Shown piece by piece: positions 12,401-24,133 of a stretch of 64,000 nt of DNA (the stretch's first letter is position 1; every line of letters begins with the position of its first letter). A program made the position numbers and the translations under genes. The DNA is from Hypericum androsaemum (lineage: Eukaryota; Streptophyta; Magnoliopsida; Malpighiales; Hypericaceae), in the NCBI GenBank assembly GCA_963995505.1, contig OZ023188.1:1922001-1986000 (forward strand), in the 5' to 3' direction. The notes under the pieces were generated by a model that was not told where the DNA came from, did not search any database, and saw only the letters and a list, made by a program, of their open reading frames with translations.

Positions 12401-12511
12401 GACGTGGTTGGTCGGCGCGAGGGAGATCGCCTCCGTGAAGTGCTTGACGGCGGCGGGGAAGTCGCCGGCAGAGAACGCCGCGTTGCCTTTGGCCTTGGCT
12501 TCGTCTGCCAT
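9477..12511 (-). CDS. HOP: HSP70-HSP90 organizing protein (HOP/STI1)
   Basis: Seven coding exons on the minus strand: 12511-11633, 10857-10569, 10446-10361, 10243-10020, 9925-9859, 9760-9701 and 9590-9477. All introns are GT-AG and the frame closes at 572 residues, the normal plant HOP length. The cytosolic co-chaperone bridges HSP70 and HSP90 so that clients pass between them. Visible order: TPR1 (about 2-118), DP1/STI1 domain (about 130-190, [11 protein letters not shown]), acidic/Pro linker, TPR2A (about 240-360), TPR2B (about 380-495, [12 protein letters not shown]), DP2 (about 515-560, [15 protein letters not shown]) and the end VQIR. The first intron (11632-10858, about 775 bases) is by far the longest. 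From memory, Arabidopsis HOP1 and HOP2 are At1g12270 and At1g62740, in the two blocks that match this window. Confidence 0.97.
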
Positions 12512-12894
12512 TATTGCGAGGGTTTTGATTATTATTTTATTTGGCTTATTAATTAGATTGGACTAATTAGGAATTAATAACGGAGGGTTTTAAAGCGGGG
12601 AAGGGGAGAGAGAGAGGGTATTATACTATTATGGACGAGAAGAGACTAGAGGCCGTACTAGAAGTTATAGCACAAATCGGGAGATGCTGGGTGGTTCTGG
12701 AATGTTCTCTTTGCATCGCCTTTCCAAGGGCGGCTTAGCCTAAACCTTTCTATCTTAGGAGTGTGTTTGTTTAGGTCGGTATTAGATGGTTACTAGGTCA
12801 ACTAATTTAATTTGATTTGGTAAGATTTTTGCATTGTGAAAAAAAAATTCCAAAAATATTTAACATTTTTACTTTCATTATTTTAAAAATCATG
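12512..12894. other. HOP promoter region and spacer
   Basis: Upstream of HOP on the minus strand. It contains a short purine tract (gagagagaggg, about 12606-12616), probably in the leader. At 12686-12697 gttctggaatgttc contains two nGAAn/nTTCn-type half sites of heat-shock elements; HOP genes are heat inducible in plants, but this site is only suggestive. No other gene is seen. Confidence 0.4.
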
Positions 12895-13445
12895 ATCTGA
12901 TCGGCGGCCAGACTGGTCGAACTACTACCTGAGAATATTCTCAGGCCAATTTTTGTCTAAAACTTGGAGAGCTGTCTGACTACTCGAAATCAAATCGGAC
13001 CACCTGACCAGGCTTCTTCGGGTGACCCGATTCACCCAGAATAGAAAAAATAAATTTTATTTATTTATTTTATCCGATTTAATTCAGAACTAACATCTCT
13101 AATTTTAAATTCAGAGCGTTACATCACTTTTGGATCATAATAAACTTATTTTTTTAACAATCTTCGTAATATGTCGAATAAGTCAATCAAATTTGACTAA
13201 TATGTCAAACAAGAAAACTCGTATTGTCATCTTCATATATTTGTAAACTTGTTAAATTAATATTTGAAGATTTTGTTTAGAGAAATTGTATACTAAAGTT
13301 CGTAAATATTTGAACTTATTTGATATTTTATCTTTTTATGCCAAATTAAATTTATTTCACCATATTTAATAATTATTCATATAAAAATAAAAAGTCATGG
13401 CCTGACCGGCATTTCAACCGAGTAGATCGGGTAAACCAGAAAATA
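12895..13445 (+). repeat. Dispersed 0.55-kb repeat, copy 1
   Basis: This segment matches the reverse complement of about 45805-46370 over most of its length by eye. The shared parts include a pyrimidine/purine-rich edge around gcctgaccggcatttcaacc, a stretch with gtcaaacaagaaaac, and ttggatcataataaac. It has no long open frame. It is probably a decayed non-autonomous transposon; the superfamily cannot be told because I could not fix clean ends or a target duplication. Confidence 0.65.
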
Positions 13446-14053
13446 GATGATTTATGGGTGTTCATTTAAAAAACATTGGTTACTTTCTTATTGGTATGAA
13501 TTTGAGAATCTTAGTTAAAACTAAAACAGTTGATCCAAGTGTATTCATCTTATAGTGAAAACGGGCCGTGGGCATCTAGGAGCATTGGGCCGAGCCTCCA
13601 AATAGAGTGGGCCTTCGAAGAAGCTTTCCTAGAAAGACCAGACACAAGTACGGTCCAGCTGCTACCGGCTTTCCAAAACCAGTGGGGAGACCGGAGACGA
13701 GCAAACAATGGATCTTCGTCGTTGAAGGAGGGTTTCAACTTGTCTGCCTCTAGTCCTCCGCCTCCACTTCTCTTCGTAAGCTTTCGATTTGGCTCGCTCT
13801 GTTGTGATTGGAAATTGGATGCACGGATCCTGCTCGATGAAATGCCCAGCTGAGAATTTGTGCAGTCTAGCTCTTTCCATGTGTAGATAGTTGGTAAGAG
13901 TTTTTGGGTGCTTCCTGTTCTTGCAATTGGGCTTCATTTTTTGGGGGAAATTGTGCAGTTTTTAGTGTTTGATGTTGGGTTATTGCTCTGCTTTGGTTCA
14001 GGGGGTGTGGTTGTTGCTGCCTGACTCGTTGGACGAACCGCGGTCAAGGTTTG
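13446..14053 (+). other. Probable promoter and 5' leader of the NDUFAF6-like gene
   Basis: The open frame at 13530-13853 has no recognisable domain. The section becomes less AT-rich from about 13550, and gtaag (13779) and several ag dinucleotides before 14053 allow an intron in the 5' UTR. No separate gene is called. Confidence 0.35.
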
Positions 14054-14959
14054 ATGAGTGGTGCTTCGGGTGGCTTGCGTGCAGCGTTCTCGCACTGTGT
14101 ACAGCAGGTGCGCAGTTATGATTACCATCACTACCTTTGTCTCCTTGAGCTTCCACCCGGCATGCGGAAGGCCGCCTTCGCGCTCCGTGCGTTCAATGTC
14201 GAAACTGCCAGAGCAATGGATGTTGCTTCGGACCCCAGGATTGGTCTGATGCGTCTTCTCTGGTGGCAAGAAGCTATAGACAAGATCTACGCCAACAAAT
14301 TGATCGAGCACCCTACAGCGCAGGCTCTTGCTTCGGTGGTGTCTGAGAGCAAAATCAGCAAGGGGTGGCTGAAGCGATCTGTTGAGGCTCGGATTAACGA
14401 CGCGAGAAGGGATGAAACTGACATTCCAGGAACCGTGGAGGAGTTGGAAAAGTACGCGGAGGATACTGTGTCGACTCTCCTGTACATGACACTTCAAGCA
14501 GGTGGTATTAACTCCACTGCGGCTGATCACGCAGCCTCTCATGTGGGGAAGGCCAGTGGACTTCTTTTGCTGCTTAGGTCATTGCCTTACCATGCTAATC
14601 GAAACCACCACTTCTCCTATATACCGATGGAAGTGGCAGCTAAGCACGGGTTGTTGGTTAACGAAGGTGGTCGATCTGAAATTCGGTTGGATTCTCGCGA
14701 GGGCGTGTGCAGTGCCGTCTTTGAGATGGCATCGGCAGCTAATGCGCATCTTCAGAAGGCTCGCCAATTGGCAGAAACTGTACCTTCTGAAGCCCGCCCG
14801 GTGCTCCTCCCTGCTGTCCCCGCTCAGGTTCTGTTAGACTCTCTCAGTAAGGTGCAGTTTGATGTTTTTGACCCAAGTTTAACACGGGGAGTCCTAGGCA
14901 TTCCTCATTTGTGGTACCAGTTGAAGTTAAAATGGCATTCGTGGAATGGAAAATACTGA
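14054..14959 (+). CDS. NDUFAF6-like complex I assembly factor (squalene/phytoene synthase fold)
   Basis: Intronless frame of 301 residues, close in length to the single-exon Arabidopsis homologue (At1g62730 from memory). It belongs to the isoprenoid/squalene-phytoene synthase-like superfamily, but the two Asp-rich substrate motifs of true synthases are not visible. The protein is the plant counterpart of NDUFAF6/C8orf38, needed for assembly of mitochondrial complex I. Conserved blocks seen: RSYDYHHYLCLLELPP (about 21-36), KAAFALRAFNVE, GLMRLLWWQEAID, AEDTVSTLLYMTLQ, DHAASHVGKASGL, HFSYIPMEVAAKHGLL. The ATG at 14054 was preferred because GLRAAFSHCVQQVR follows as in homologues. The N-terminus is a weak targeting signal, so mitochondrial location rests on the family. 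Confidence 0.92.
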   Translation: MSGASGGLRAAFSHCVQQVRSYDYHHYLCLLELPPGMRKAAFALRAFNVETARAMDVASDPRIGLMRLLWWQEAIDKIYANKLIEHPTAQALASVVSESKISKGWLKRSVEARINDARRDETDIPGTVEELEKYAEDTVSTLLYMTLQAGGINSTAADHAASHVGKASGLLLLLRSLPYHANRNHHFSYIPMEVAAKHGLLVNEGGRSEIRLDSREGVCSAVFEMASAANAHLQKARQLAETVPSEARPVLLPAVPAQVLLDSLSKVQFDVFDPSLTRGVLGIPHLWYQLKLKWHSWNGKY

Positions 14960-15896
14960 AGTTTGTAATTCACAATTAATTCCCCTTCTCAATTCTGTAC
15001 AATAATAGTGCTCTACCATATGAGAGTGAGTTACCATGTCTCGAAATTTCTCCCATCCCAAGCTTGTGGCTAATTGGAATTTTTAATGAAAAGTTGAGTC
15101 ATTTACGCGTTTCATTGATAATTCATCACTTTTATCTAGTTCAACGTGTACTGTTTCAATCATGCTTTACTGTTTATAGTTTTTTTTTTGAGGAATACTG
15201 TTTATAGTTTCAATCGCCGAGTAGTAAGACGTTGATCTAACTTAATTTGATATAACAACTCTAGTTCATGCGACAGATAATTGGTAAGAGCTCCTGACTA
15301 GCAGAAGAGAAATCCCGACCACCAACCCAGAAAAAAATCGGAACTTAGTTGCTGAGAAATCGGACAGAACATTATCCAGTTTCAGGTCTGATTTTGTCAA
15401 TGCTCGTATCGTAACGGTCCTACGCTGGATCGACGCATTTGGAGGAGAAAAGCATCAACAATGAGCAGCTTTAGCGGAAGAATCCCAACTAACAAAACCA
15501 AAAACCTCGTCCCGCAAGAAAAATCCTAACTTCCGCCAATAAATATTTGTATCAATAAGAAAGAGAACTGTTCTATTTCATCCTTAAAAAAAACCCGTTT
15601 ATTTCAACAAGAAGGCTAAAATGTGTTAAGAACCTGTTCAAAACAAATTTGTAGATTTGAATCGGGTGAAATTTTTGAAAATTAGTAAAGTTTTTTTAGT
15701 ATTAAAAAATTGTTCAAAATAATATTGTTCGTCGGTGGAAATACGAATAGTTTGAATAGAAGAAACTAGAAAGCTCTAAAAGTTACCCCGGATTTGGGTG
15801 AAGTGAAAGGGAAGAGTATCTTGCAACTCGAGAAGCACACCTTCCAAGAGCCGAAAGCAAATCACCAAGGAGCAAGCAATTTCTCTTATTTCCTCA
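14960..15896. other. Intergenic DNA with one micro-insertion
   Basis: Contains the 3' UTR of the NDUFAF6-like gene and the distal promoter of the VPE gene. At 15168-15182 and 15196-15210 the 15-mer tactgtttatagttt is repeated around a 13-base T-tract insert (see the retroposon series). No gene is seen. Confidence 0.5.
15168..15210 (-). mobile_element. 13-bp A/T-tailed micro-insertion with 15-bp target duplication
   Basis: The 15-mer tactgtttatagttt flanks the insert tttttttgaggaa. The structure is that of an extremely 5'-truncated A-tailed retroposon inserted in minus orientation. Repair-associated filler DNA is an alternative. Confidence 0.5.
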
Positions 15897-15921
15897 ACGT
15901 GTCAGCTCCTCCTCTTGCATG
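15897..15921 (+). promoter_or_regulatory. ABRE-like and RY motifs upstream of VPE
   Basis: acgtgtc (15897-15903) is an ABRE-type ACGT core. tgcatg (15916-15921) is the reverse complement of the RY core CATGCA. The pair, 13 bases apart and about 160-190 bases before the ATG, is typical of genes controlled by ABI3/FUS3 and bZIP factors in maturing seeds. This fits a beta-type (seed) VPE. Function is inferred. Confidence 0.45.
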
Positions 15922-15984
15922 GCTCCTGGCAAGTGTCACGAGCCGGAGCCATTACGAAACACCTCTCCTTCCTCATCACCTTGT

Positions 15985-15996
15985 CTTTATATATAA
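15985..15996 (+). promoter_or_regulatory. TATA box of the VPE gene
   Basis: ctttatatataa lies about 90 bases before the ATG at 16084, giving a leader of about 60 bases. Called by motif and spacing. Confidence 0.55.
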
Positions 15997-16083
15997 CACC
16001 AAAAACCCACCAAACCCTTTGCTTAATTATCTTCACATTGTTACTATTCGTTGAAAGGAGAAATCTTCACATTCATCTCCGTG

Positions 16084-18637
16084 ATGAGGGCTTATTGCAG
16101 GCTTCGTGTTCCTCTGTTTCTGCTGTTGGTATCGGCAGTGGGTCTTGTAGCTCCGAAAGGTGGCGAGGCGGCCCGGTTGGACCGGTTCGAGTTGGGGATT
16201 CGGTTGCCCTCAGAGATGGCTGACCAGGAAGGGGTGGATGGTGGTGGTGATGATGATGAGAGACAGGGTACTAGGTGGGCCGTTCTCGTTGCCGGCTCGA
16301 ATGGCTTCGGGAATTACAGGCATCAGGTCAAGTAATATGTTATGTGTTTAATCTTTTATCTAATTCAATTGTTACTAATTGTGAGATTATCGTGAATCTT
16401 GGTTTATCACGAGTAGGTTATATTGGTTTTATATGACTGCAGTCCGATGTTTGCCACGCATATCAACTTCTGAAAAAAGGCGGGTTAAAGGACGAGAACA
16501 TAGTTGTTTTCATGTACGATGATATAGCCTCGAACGAGCTGAACCCGAGGCCCGGTGTCATAATCAACCATCCACAAGGAGAAAATGTGTATTCCGGTGT
16601 CCCTAAGGTACGTGCGGATGTACTGTCGATATACACTAATTATTCATCGAGAATTATGTATTTGTGTGCTCGTCCGGACTATTCGTATATGCGGGTTAGA
16701 TTCGAACTCTTGAGTAGTCTCTGCTTGCAGTGGCAAATACCACCCAGTCTCGGACAAAAAACCACTGCGGTAGTAGAATCATCAAATTTGTAGTCAGATG
16801 ATAGCAATACTGTAAGCAATTTAGTGTATGTTGCTTAAAGAATGCTCAAGTATAAGCGATGCGCTTAATAAAGCGGATTTGGACAATATTGTTCGACTGC
16901 CAAATTATTTTCCCGAGACAATTTGAATCAAGTTTCTGCATTGACTTGCGACTCAGAAAATTATTGTGCACACTGTAGGATTACACTGGCGGCAATGTCA
17001 CTGCAGAGAATCTGTATGCAGTTCTTCTCGGCGACAAAAGTAAGGTAAAAGGTGGAAGTGGCAAGGTTGTCGACAGCAAGCCTAATGACCGGATCTTTCT
17101 GTATTATTCGGACCATGGAGGTCCTGGTGTACTCGGTAATGACACGATCAGCTAGCCTTTCCACCTGTCCGAAGTGGTTCTATTTTAGTTGTGATTTACC
17201 TTTCCAAGTGATTATATTCATTTTTTCTACACTTACAAACTGACACATAAGTTTAGGGATGCCGAATTTGCCGTTCTTGTACGCCAAGGATTTTATCGAG
17301 GTCTTGAAGAAGAAACACGCATCTGGAAGCTACAAAGAAATGGTACAAAAATCGCGCTGTCTCACTAAAGTTTCAATGCCTCGTAGTATACAGCACTAAA
17401 CATTGTTTCTTTGTTAAACCAGGTACTCTATATCGAAGCCTGCGAGAGCGGTAGCATTTTCGAAGGGATTATGCCCAAGGACCTGAACATTTATGTCACA
17501 ACAGCATCAAATGCTGAAGAGAGTAGCTTTGGGACTTATTGTCCTGGAATGGATCCGGGTCCACCTGCAGAGTACACCACTTGCTTAGGGGATCTGTACA
17601 GTGTTGCTTGGATGGAAGACAGGTATTTGTTGGTTGTCGACTTCGATGATATTGTTTACTCTCGATTTAGTACATGGTTTCGTGTGAAATGATTGGTGTA
17701 CTTCCTTCTAATGCAGCGAGGGACATAATTTGAAGAAAGAAACCATAAAACAGCAGTATGAGACGGTAAACTCGCAACATTAATTATAGTTACACGAGTC
17801 TTTTAGTATGAACTAATTCCATGGCAATTCCGATCTTCGGATCATGCTCCTGCAGGTAAAGACAAGGACCTCCAACTACAACACATACGCAGCTGGGTCA
17901 CATGTCATGCAATACGGTACCGAGAACATAACTTCGGAAAAGCTGTATCTATACCAAGGTTTCAACCCTGAAAGTGTGAACTTACCTCCGTTCAATGGGC
18001 GAATTTGCACTAGGATGGATGTCGTGAACCAGAGAGATGCAGAGATTCTGTTTCTGTGGCAGACGGTATGCGCTATGTCTTGATTCCCGACGAAATCGTT
18101 ATACTGTTACATTGCTAGCCTTCTAACCTTGTATTGTGTCGCCTCACTGTATCTGCATCTTGCAGTACAAGGCATTGGACGAAAATACCGAGAAGAAGGA
18201 ACAAATTCTTAAGCAGATTGCTGAGACAATTCATCATAGAAGTCATTTGGACAACAGCGTGGAACTGATTGGAACACTATTGTTTGGACCTAGGAGAGGC
18301 TCCGGCATCCTTCGTGCAGTCAGAGAGTCCGGTCGACCCTTGGTGGACGACTGGAAGTGCCTCAAGTCAATGGTAACATTTCCATGAAAACCATATATGA
18401 TCACTTCAGCTACATGCATCGCAACAAAGCCCTATCTAAGTCTTTGAATCCCAGGTTCGAGTCTTCGAGACGCAATGCGGGTCGCTGACGCAATACGGCA
18501 TGAAACACATGCGCGCATTCGCCAACATTTGCAACGCCGGGGTCGCGGAGACGACGATGGAAGAAGCCTGTATTGCGGCGTGCAGCGGCCGGAACACCGG
18601 GTATTTGCATCCTTCTACCCAAGGTTATAGTGCTTAA
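16084..18637 (+). CDS. Beta-type vacuolar processing enzyme (legumain)
   Basis: Nine coding exons, all GT-AG: 16084-16326, 16443-16607, 16979-17135, 17257-17342, 17423-17622, 17717-17765, 17856-18065, 18166-18372, 18455-18637. The frame closes at 499 residues; nine exons is the usual VPE structure. This C13 cysteine protease cleaves after Asn/Asp and matures seed storage and vacuolar proteins. Seen: signal peptide (about 1-30), short propeptide, core beginning [20 protein letters not shown], catalytic His182 in YYSDHGGPG, catalytic Cys224 in EACESGS, and the C-terminal inhibitory/vacuolar region with [18 protein letters not shown]. The end HPSTQGYSA resembles Arabidopsis beta-VPE (HPSILGYSA). 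Together with the neighbouring genes this makes it the beta-VPE (At1g62710) counterpart. ABRE and RY motifs upstream agree with seed expression. Confidence 0.96.
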
Positions 18638-19688
18638 CTAAGAGTAGTATTTGGGCGACTGAAGTTTGGTTTCAAGTTATCAATACTTTCATGTTTGTTA
18701 TGTTGGTTGCATGTTGCCACAATGACTGTCACCTAAAAATGTGGAATGTAAATTACTGAAATGCCCTTGATAGAATAAGGTTGTAGCTTTCTACTATCGT
18801 GACTTCGTGTTAATCCTGGATTTTTCTACTGAGCAACGCTTTATTGCTTTTCAGTTTGGAAGTCAAAAGGCCATAATTGTTTTTTTTGGTAGGTAAATTT
18901 ACTTTATTTAAAATTTATATAGTAATATACACGTCAATAGCACGAGAAGTCCAATTAGCGAACAGACTCGTTATTAACAGATTCACCCAACTAAAGCTCA
19001 AGGAGTATAATAGCTCGATCAATTATTACCCAAGTGAACCAAAAAAAGTGTTTGTCGTAAAGGTTATATTTGGCTCGAATTTTGATCAACTCGAAGATGA
19101 CTCATAGGTTGCAGGCTTTTCAGGAGTTGATATACGACTTTGGGCCACAAATCTTGCACAACCCTGGGCGCCAGATATGGGTAGGATAGCATCAAAACTA
19201 TCTTTCGAGTGGGCCACCGCCACTAACATAACGTTGGTCCACATGTTTCTTCTGTATGGACCGAGTTCCTTCTGGAGTAGGTACCATATCTTTATATCGA
19301 ATGCCAGATTTCTCTTTATTAGCAAGACATTCTATTTTTTGTTTCGAGATCGAGATTGATTTGAGCTTGGATTAATCGAATCAGTAGAAGAATTTTTTGG
19401 TCCCGTCCGGTCTAAGTTTTGCCAATTGGCACGCGGTTGCAAGTAGTTCTACTTTTGTAGCTCCGGAATGTCGTTATAGACTTGGAACATCTATCTTTAC
19501 CGGCAAAAGCCGAAAGCACTTCGGGCCTAATTTTGATGTAATAGCTAAGCGACAGCCACGTACCGACTACTGACCGAGACCAAACGGACGGTCAGTTTAT
19601 GTGCTTCAGAAAGAAGAAACAGAGTTTATGGTTTGTCTTTAGTCTTCACCATGAGGCAAACGATATAAATATGGTCCAGTGTTCGATT
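18638..19688. other. 3' flank of VPE and intergenic DNA
   Basis: Holds the VPE 3' UTR. A T-tract followed by ggtaggtaaatttac (about 18880-18905) resembles the T-headed retroposon starts elsewhere in the window, but no flanking duplication was found. No gene is seen. It ends at the target site of the Copia insertion. Confidence 0.45.
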
Positions 19689-19693
19689 CTGTT

Positions 19694-20157
19694 TGTTGGG
19701 AAGCACGAGGGCCCCAAACACCACACGAAGAACACCGGAGCTAGAGATCGATGACAAGCACAAAGCAAACTCACGCACACAAGAATACGACACAAAATTT
19801 GGTCACCCGGTTCGATCTTAACCGATCTACGTCTGGGGGCGTACCAAGCCAGGAGATTTCACTATATCAAGATCGATCTACACTCTAGAGCTTCACTCGC
19901 TCAACAATGGTGTTTCTCTCTCTCCGTCTCACTCTCTCTCTACACAAGGAAGAAGATACCGAAATAGTGACTGAGAAGTGGGTATTTATAGTGCCCACAG
20001 CCTAGGACTATTTGGTGTCGGCAGGGGCAAAATCGTCCACCAGAAATCACATTTCTGGCCCGGGATGAATAGTGCCCAGTCAACATGTGAACAGTAACCC
20101 CGTATAGTCAACGCGCGAACAGTAACCCCGTATAGTACGAAGTCTCCATACCCAACA
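19694..20157 (-). repeat. 3' LTR of the Tork Copia element
   Basis: Starts TGTTGGG and ends CCCAACA, so the outer termini are mutually inverted. Contains the phrase cacccggttcgatcttaacc. Compared with the other LTR it lacks 12 bases in the ctctct-rich part. Confidence 0.95.
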
Positions 20158-20249
20158 ATCTCCCACCTGGAGACTGACCTCAACACTTGTCGCCATTCAC
20201 TTGATGACCTCCTTCTCCTCTTCACTTCTTAGTACGCCGGGTCTCTTCT

Positions 20250-21803
20250 CTAGTTTACTAGACCCGCTGAAGCCATGTTAAGCTTCAGCTTCTCTAAGGT
20301 AACCACCTTAGTCAACATATCCGCGGGATTCACTTTCCCGTCAATCTTTTCAAGTTGCAAGATCTTCCTCTCCAATAGACTTCGAATGTAGTGATACTTC
20401 AACTCAATGTGCTTTGTCCTTGAGTGGAATGCGGGATTCTTAGCCAAGTGTATCGCACTTTGGCTGTCACTGTGGAGCACACTTTCACTTTGCTCCTTGC
20501 CCAATTCTCCCAAGAAGTTTTGCAACCATACCATCTCTTTGCTTGCTTCTGTCACAGCCACATACTCACTTTCTGCGGTTGACAAAGCCACAACCTTTTG
20601 CAACCTGGAAGCCCAAGATATCGCTGTCCCTCCGAGTGTGAACACATAACCACTTGTGCTCCTCTTGCCATCATGATCATTGGACCCCAAGTCTGCATCA
20701 CAATAGCCTGTCAGCTTCACATCTTTGCCCTCAAAGCACAGGGCCTTCTTAGTAGTACCTCTCAAGTAACCAAGGATCCACTTCACTGCGATCCAATGCT
20801 GCTCACCTGGATTGCTCATGAATCTGCTCACTACTCCCACCGCATGTGCTATGTCTGGCCTTGTGCAAATCATAGCATACATCAAGCTTCCGACTGCCGA
20901 TGCATAAGGAGTCTTCTCCATTTGAGCCTTCTCCGCCTTACTCTTAGGCGAATCCTTCTTGGACAACATAAAGTGCCCACCTAAAGGAGTCAACTTGGGG
21001 TTGGTCTTTTGCATGTTGAACCTCTTCAACACCTTCTCAATGTACTCAGCCTGTGAGAGAAACAGCTTCCCATCAGCCTTATTCCTCTCAATCCTCATCC
21101 CAAGGATTTGCTTAGCCTCCCCCAAGTCCTTCATGGCAAACCTCTCAGACAATTGCTTCTTCACCTTGCTCACCTCCCGAGCACTGGCGCCTGCTATCAA
21201 CATGTCATCAACATAAAGCAGAAGGATGATATAGCTATTGTCAAATCTCTTGAAATAGCAGCAATGATCAGCCTCACAGCGCACGAACTCAATCTCATGC
21301 ATGAACCCATCAAACTTCTTGTACCACTGCCTTGGAGCTTGCTTCAAGCCATACAAGCTCTTCCTCAACCTGCACACAAGCTCACTTTTACCATCTGATA
21401 AGTATCCCTCTGGTTGTACCATGTAGATCTCTTCCTCTAGATCACCATGGAGAAATGCTGTCTTCACATCCATCTGCTCCAACATCAGATTCTCTGAAGC
21501 TACCATACTCAACACCATACGAATAGTGGTCAGCTTCACAACAGGAGTGAAAACATCAGTAAAATCTATACCATATTTCTGCTGAAATCCCTTCACAACC
21601 AGTCTTGCCTTGTAACGCTCAGTGCCATCCGCCTCTTGCTTAACTCTATATACCCACTTATTTTGCAGTGCCTTCTTGCCTTTAGGGAGTTGGACTAGTT
21701 CCCAAGTCATGTTACTCCTCAATGACTTCATCTCGTCATCCATTGCAAGCTTCCACTTGTCCACTCTTCTGAACCTCTGCAAAATCTTCTGGTTCTCCTC
21801 CAT
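20250..21803 (-). pseudogene. Copia reverse transcriptase and RNase H (second part of the broken polyprotein)
   Basis: Open frame of 517 residues in the frame next to the gag-integrase frame. It carries the reverse transcriptase core (KARLVVKGFQQKYGIDF, DVKTAFLHGDLEEE, catalytic YVDDMLIAG), the connection segment (GSLMYAM...RPDIAHAVG) and RNase H (YCDADLGSNDHDGKRS, STAESEYVA). No stop interrupts these domains. The first ATG in this frame is inside the linker before reverse transcriptase, so it would not normally be translated alone. Confidence 0.92.
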
Positions 21804-24105
21804 CAGTTAACAAGAGATAGAAATTAGCTGGCGAATACCTATCTGGAGACCCACGTTGTCTTGTGGACCTCCTTACCGGAACCAATGGTGGTGGAGAACT
21901 TGGTTCCGCTTCCTCCTCGGCCACCTGGCCATCTTGTGCCCTTTTGCTCCTACCTGAGTTTGAGATGTCTAACTCGATCACCTCACTGCTAGAACCCACC
22001 TCGTCGGATACACTCCCCCTGTCCTTGTACAAAACCTTCTCATTGAATATGACATCTCGGCTTCTAATAACCTTGCGATTCTTCTCATCCCAAAACCTGA
22101 AACCAAAATTATCTCCACCATATCCAATGAATGTGCACTTTTTGGACTTAGCATCCAGTTTGCTCCTATCACCTGCATCAATATGAACATATGACACACA
22201 ACCAAATACTCGAAGGTAAGAAAGATCAACCTCCTTCCCACTCCAAGCCTCCTCCGGTATTCCATTATCCAAAGGAGTTGATGGTCCTCTATTGATCAAG
22301 AAAGCCGCGGTGTTCACTGCATCCGCCCAAAACATCTTTGGTAAGCCACACTTCAGTCTCATGGCCCTAGCTCTCTCATTGATTGTTCTGTTCATCCTCT
22401 CTGCGATGCCATTTTGCTGGGGGGTTCCAGCTACTGTCTTCTCCATGCGAATCCCATTTGCTGCACAGTAATCCTTGAATTCTTGGAGCTCATACTCTCC
22501 ACCATTGTCAGATCTCAAACACTTCACATTGAGACCTGTCTCATTTTCCACAAGGGCTCTCCACTTCTTGAAGGCATCAAAGGCTTCAGACTTATGTTTC
22601 AAGAAGTACACCCACAGCTTCCTTGTAGAATCATCAATAAAGGTCATGTAATACAACGAACCACCCAAGGATGCCACTGGTGCTGGTCCCCACAAATCAC
22701 TGTGGACCAACTCAAGCTTCTGCTCCTTTGGAGATCTGCCAGCTCTCGAAAAACTCACTCTCTTCTGCTTCCCGAAAACACAATCCTCACAGAGTTCCAC
22801 TTCCACTGTCTTGAGGCCTGGTAGCTTCCCCTTCGAGCATAGCACCCTCATTCCCTTCTCACTCATGTGGCCAAGGCGACTATGCCACAAATCTGCATCA
22901 TCCGTTGCACCTGCAACATTAATGCTCTCATTGGTGTTCTTCGTCATATACAAAGTACCCTCCTTCAAACCTCGAGCCATCACCCTAGCTCCTTTGGTAA
23001 TTTTCCATGTCTTGCAACCAAAGGTCACTGTGTAACCTTCATCATCTAGTTGCCCCACGGATAGCAAATTCCTTTTCAACCCAGGAATATGCCTCACCCC
23101 TTTCAACAACAACAAGGATCCATTAGGAGTATTGATTCGAACATCTCCCATGCCCACAATTTTCAAAGGGTCATCATTCGCTAGATAGACTTTGCCATAA
23201 TCACCTAGGACATACTTCTCCATCATCCCTGCATCACTACAAGAATGAAATGATGCTCCCGAATCCAATACCCACTCCTCTAATGGACTGCTCACACTCA
23301 AGATCAGCGCATCCCCGTGATCTTCCGTTGTTGCATTTGCAGATTTTTCCTTCTTTGGTGCCGTGCATTGGTCTCTGAAATGACCATATTGTTCACAATT
23401 CCAACATTGCACCGAGCTCTTGTCCTTCTTCGGACCACCCTTCGATTTAGATCTTGACCTACCCCGGTCCTTCTTCCCCTTCCACTTATTCTCAGACCTT
23501 CCCCTGTTACCCATGCTCAAAGCTGAACTCGATGCTACTCCGGATTCCTTTCTACGAATCTCCTCACTCATAATCAAATCCCTCACCTCATCTAGCTTGA
23601 GCGTTACTTTCCCCGCCGAGGCACTCACTGCCGTGACCGTGCCATTCCAACTATCGGGTAAAGAACTTAGTAAAATTAGGGCTTGTACCTCATCATCGAA
23701 GTCGATCTTAACCGAGCTCAATTGGGCTATCGTTGCATTGAACTCGTGAAGATGCTTAGTCACCATCGTACCCTCCGCCATCCGAAGGTTGAACAACTTC
23801 CTCATCAAGTGAACCTTGTTGGCCGCCGATGGCTTCTCGTACATCTCGGACAACGTCTCCAACATCTCCTTTGTGGTCTTTGACTTTACTGTGTGCAAGG
23901 CCACGTTCCTGGACAAAGACAAGCGCACCACGCTCATCGCTTTCCGATCTAGGAGCTTCCACTCCTCTTCCTTCATGTCCTCAGGCTTCTTCCCATCAAG
24001 CGGCAAGTGTAAATCTTTGCCATACAAGTAGTCCTCTACTTGCATCTTCCAGAAGCCATAATCGACGCCATCGAACTTCTCCACGGGCGATCTCACATCA
24101 CCCAT
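21736..24105 (-). pseudogene. Copia gag, protease and integrase (first part of the broken polyprotein)
   Basis: Opens at the ATG at 24105, just downstream of the primer site, and stays open for about 789 residues. Order: gag (KFDGVDYGFWKMQVEDYLYG, then the UBN2-like core), zinc knuckle CWNCEQYGHFRDQC (CX2CX4HX4C), protease DSGASFHSC, integrase HHCC zinc finger (LWHSRLGH...CEDCVFGK), and the DDE core (HSDLWGP, RSDNGGEYE, GTPQQNGIAERMN). It runs into a stop at 21736-21738 about 20 codons after leaving the conserved linker frame. Copia elements normally encode gag and pol as one frame, so this copy is probably inactive unless rescued by frameshifting. Confidence 0.93.
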
Positions 24106-24133
24106 CGTGATTGCTCCCACCACGCCCTAAACC

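Noticed and set aside
11714..12556. Plus-strand frames of up to 153 residues opposite HOP exon 1
   Set aside because: Shadows of a GC-rich exon on the other strand. No domain, and HOP explains the constraint.
14051..14053. Start one codon upstream (ttg) for the NDUFAF6-like gene
   Set aside because: The ATG at 14054 follows directly and agrees with homologues. There is no reason to invoke a non-ATG start.
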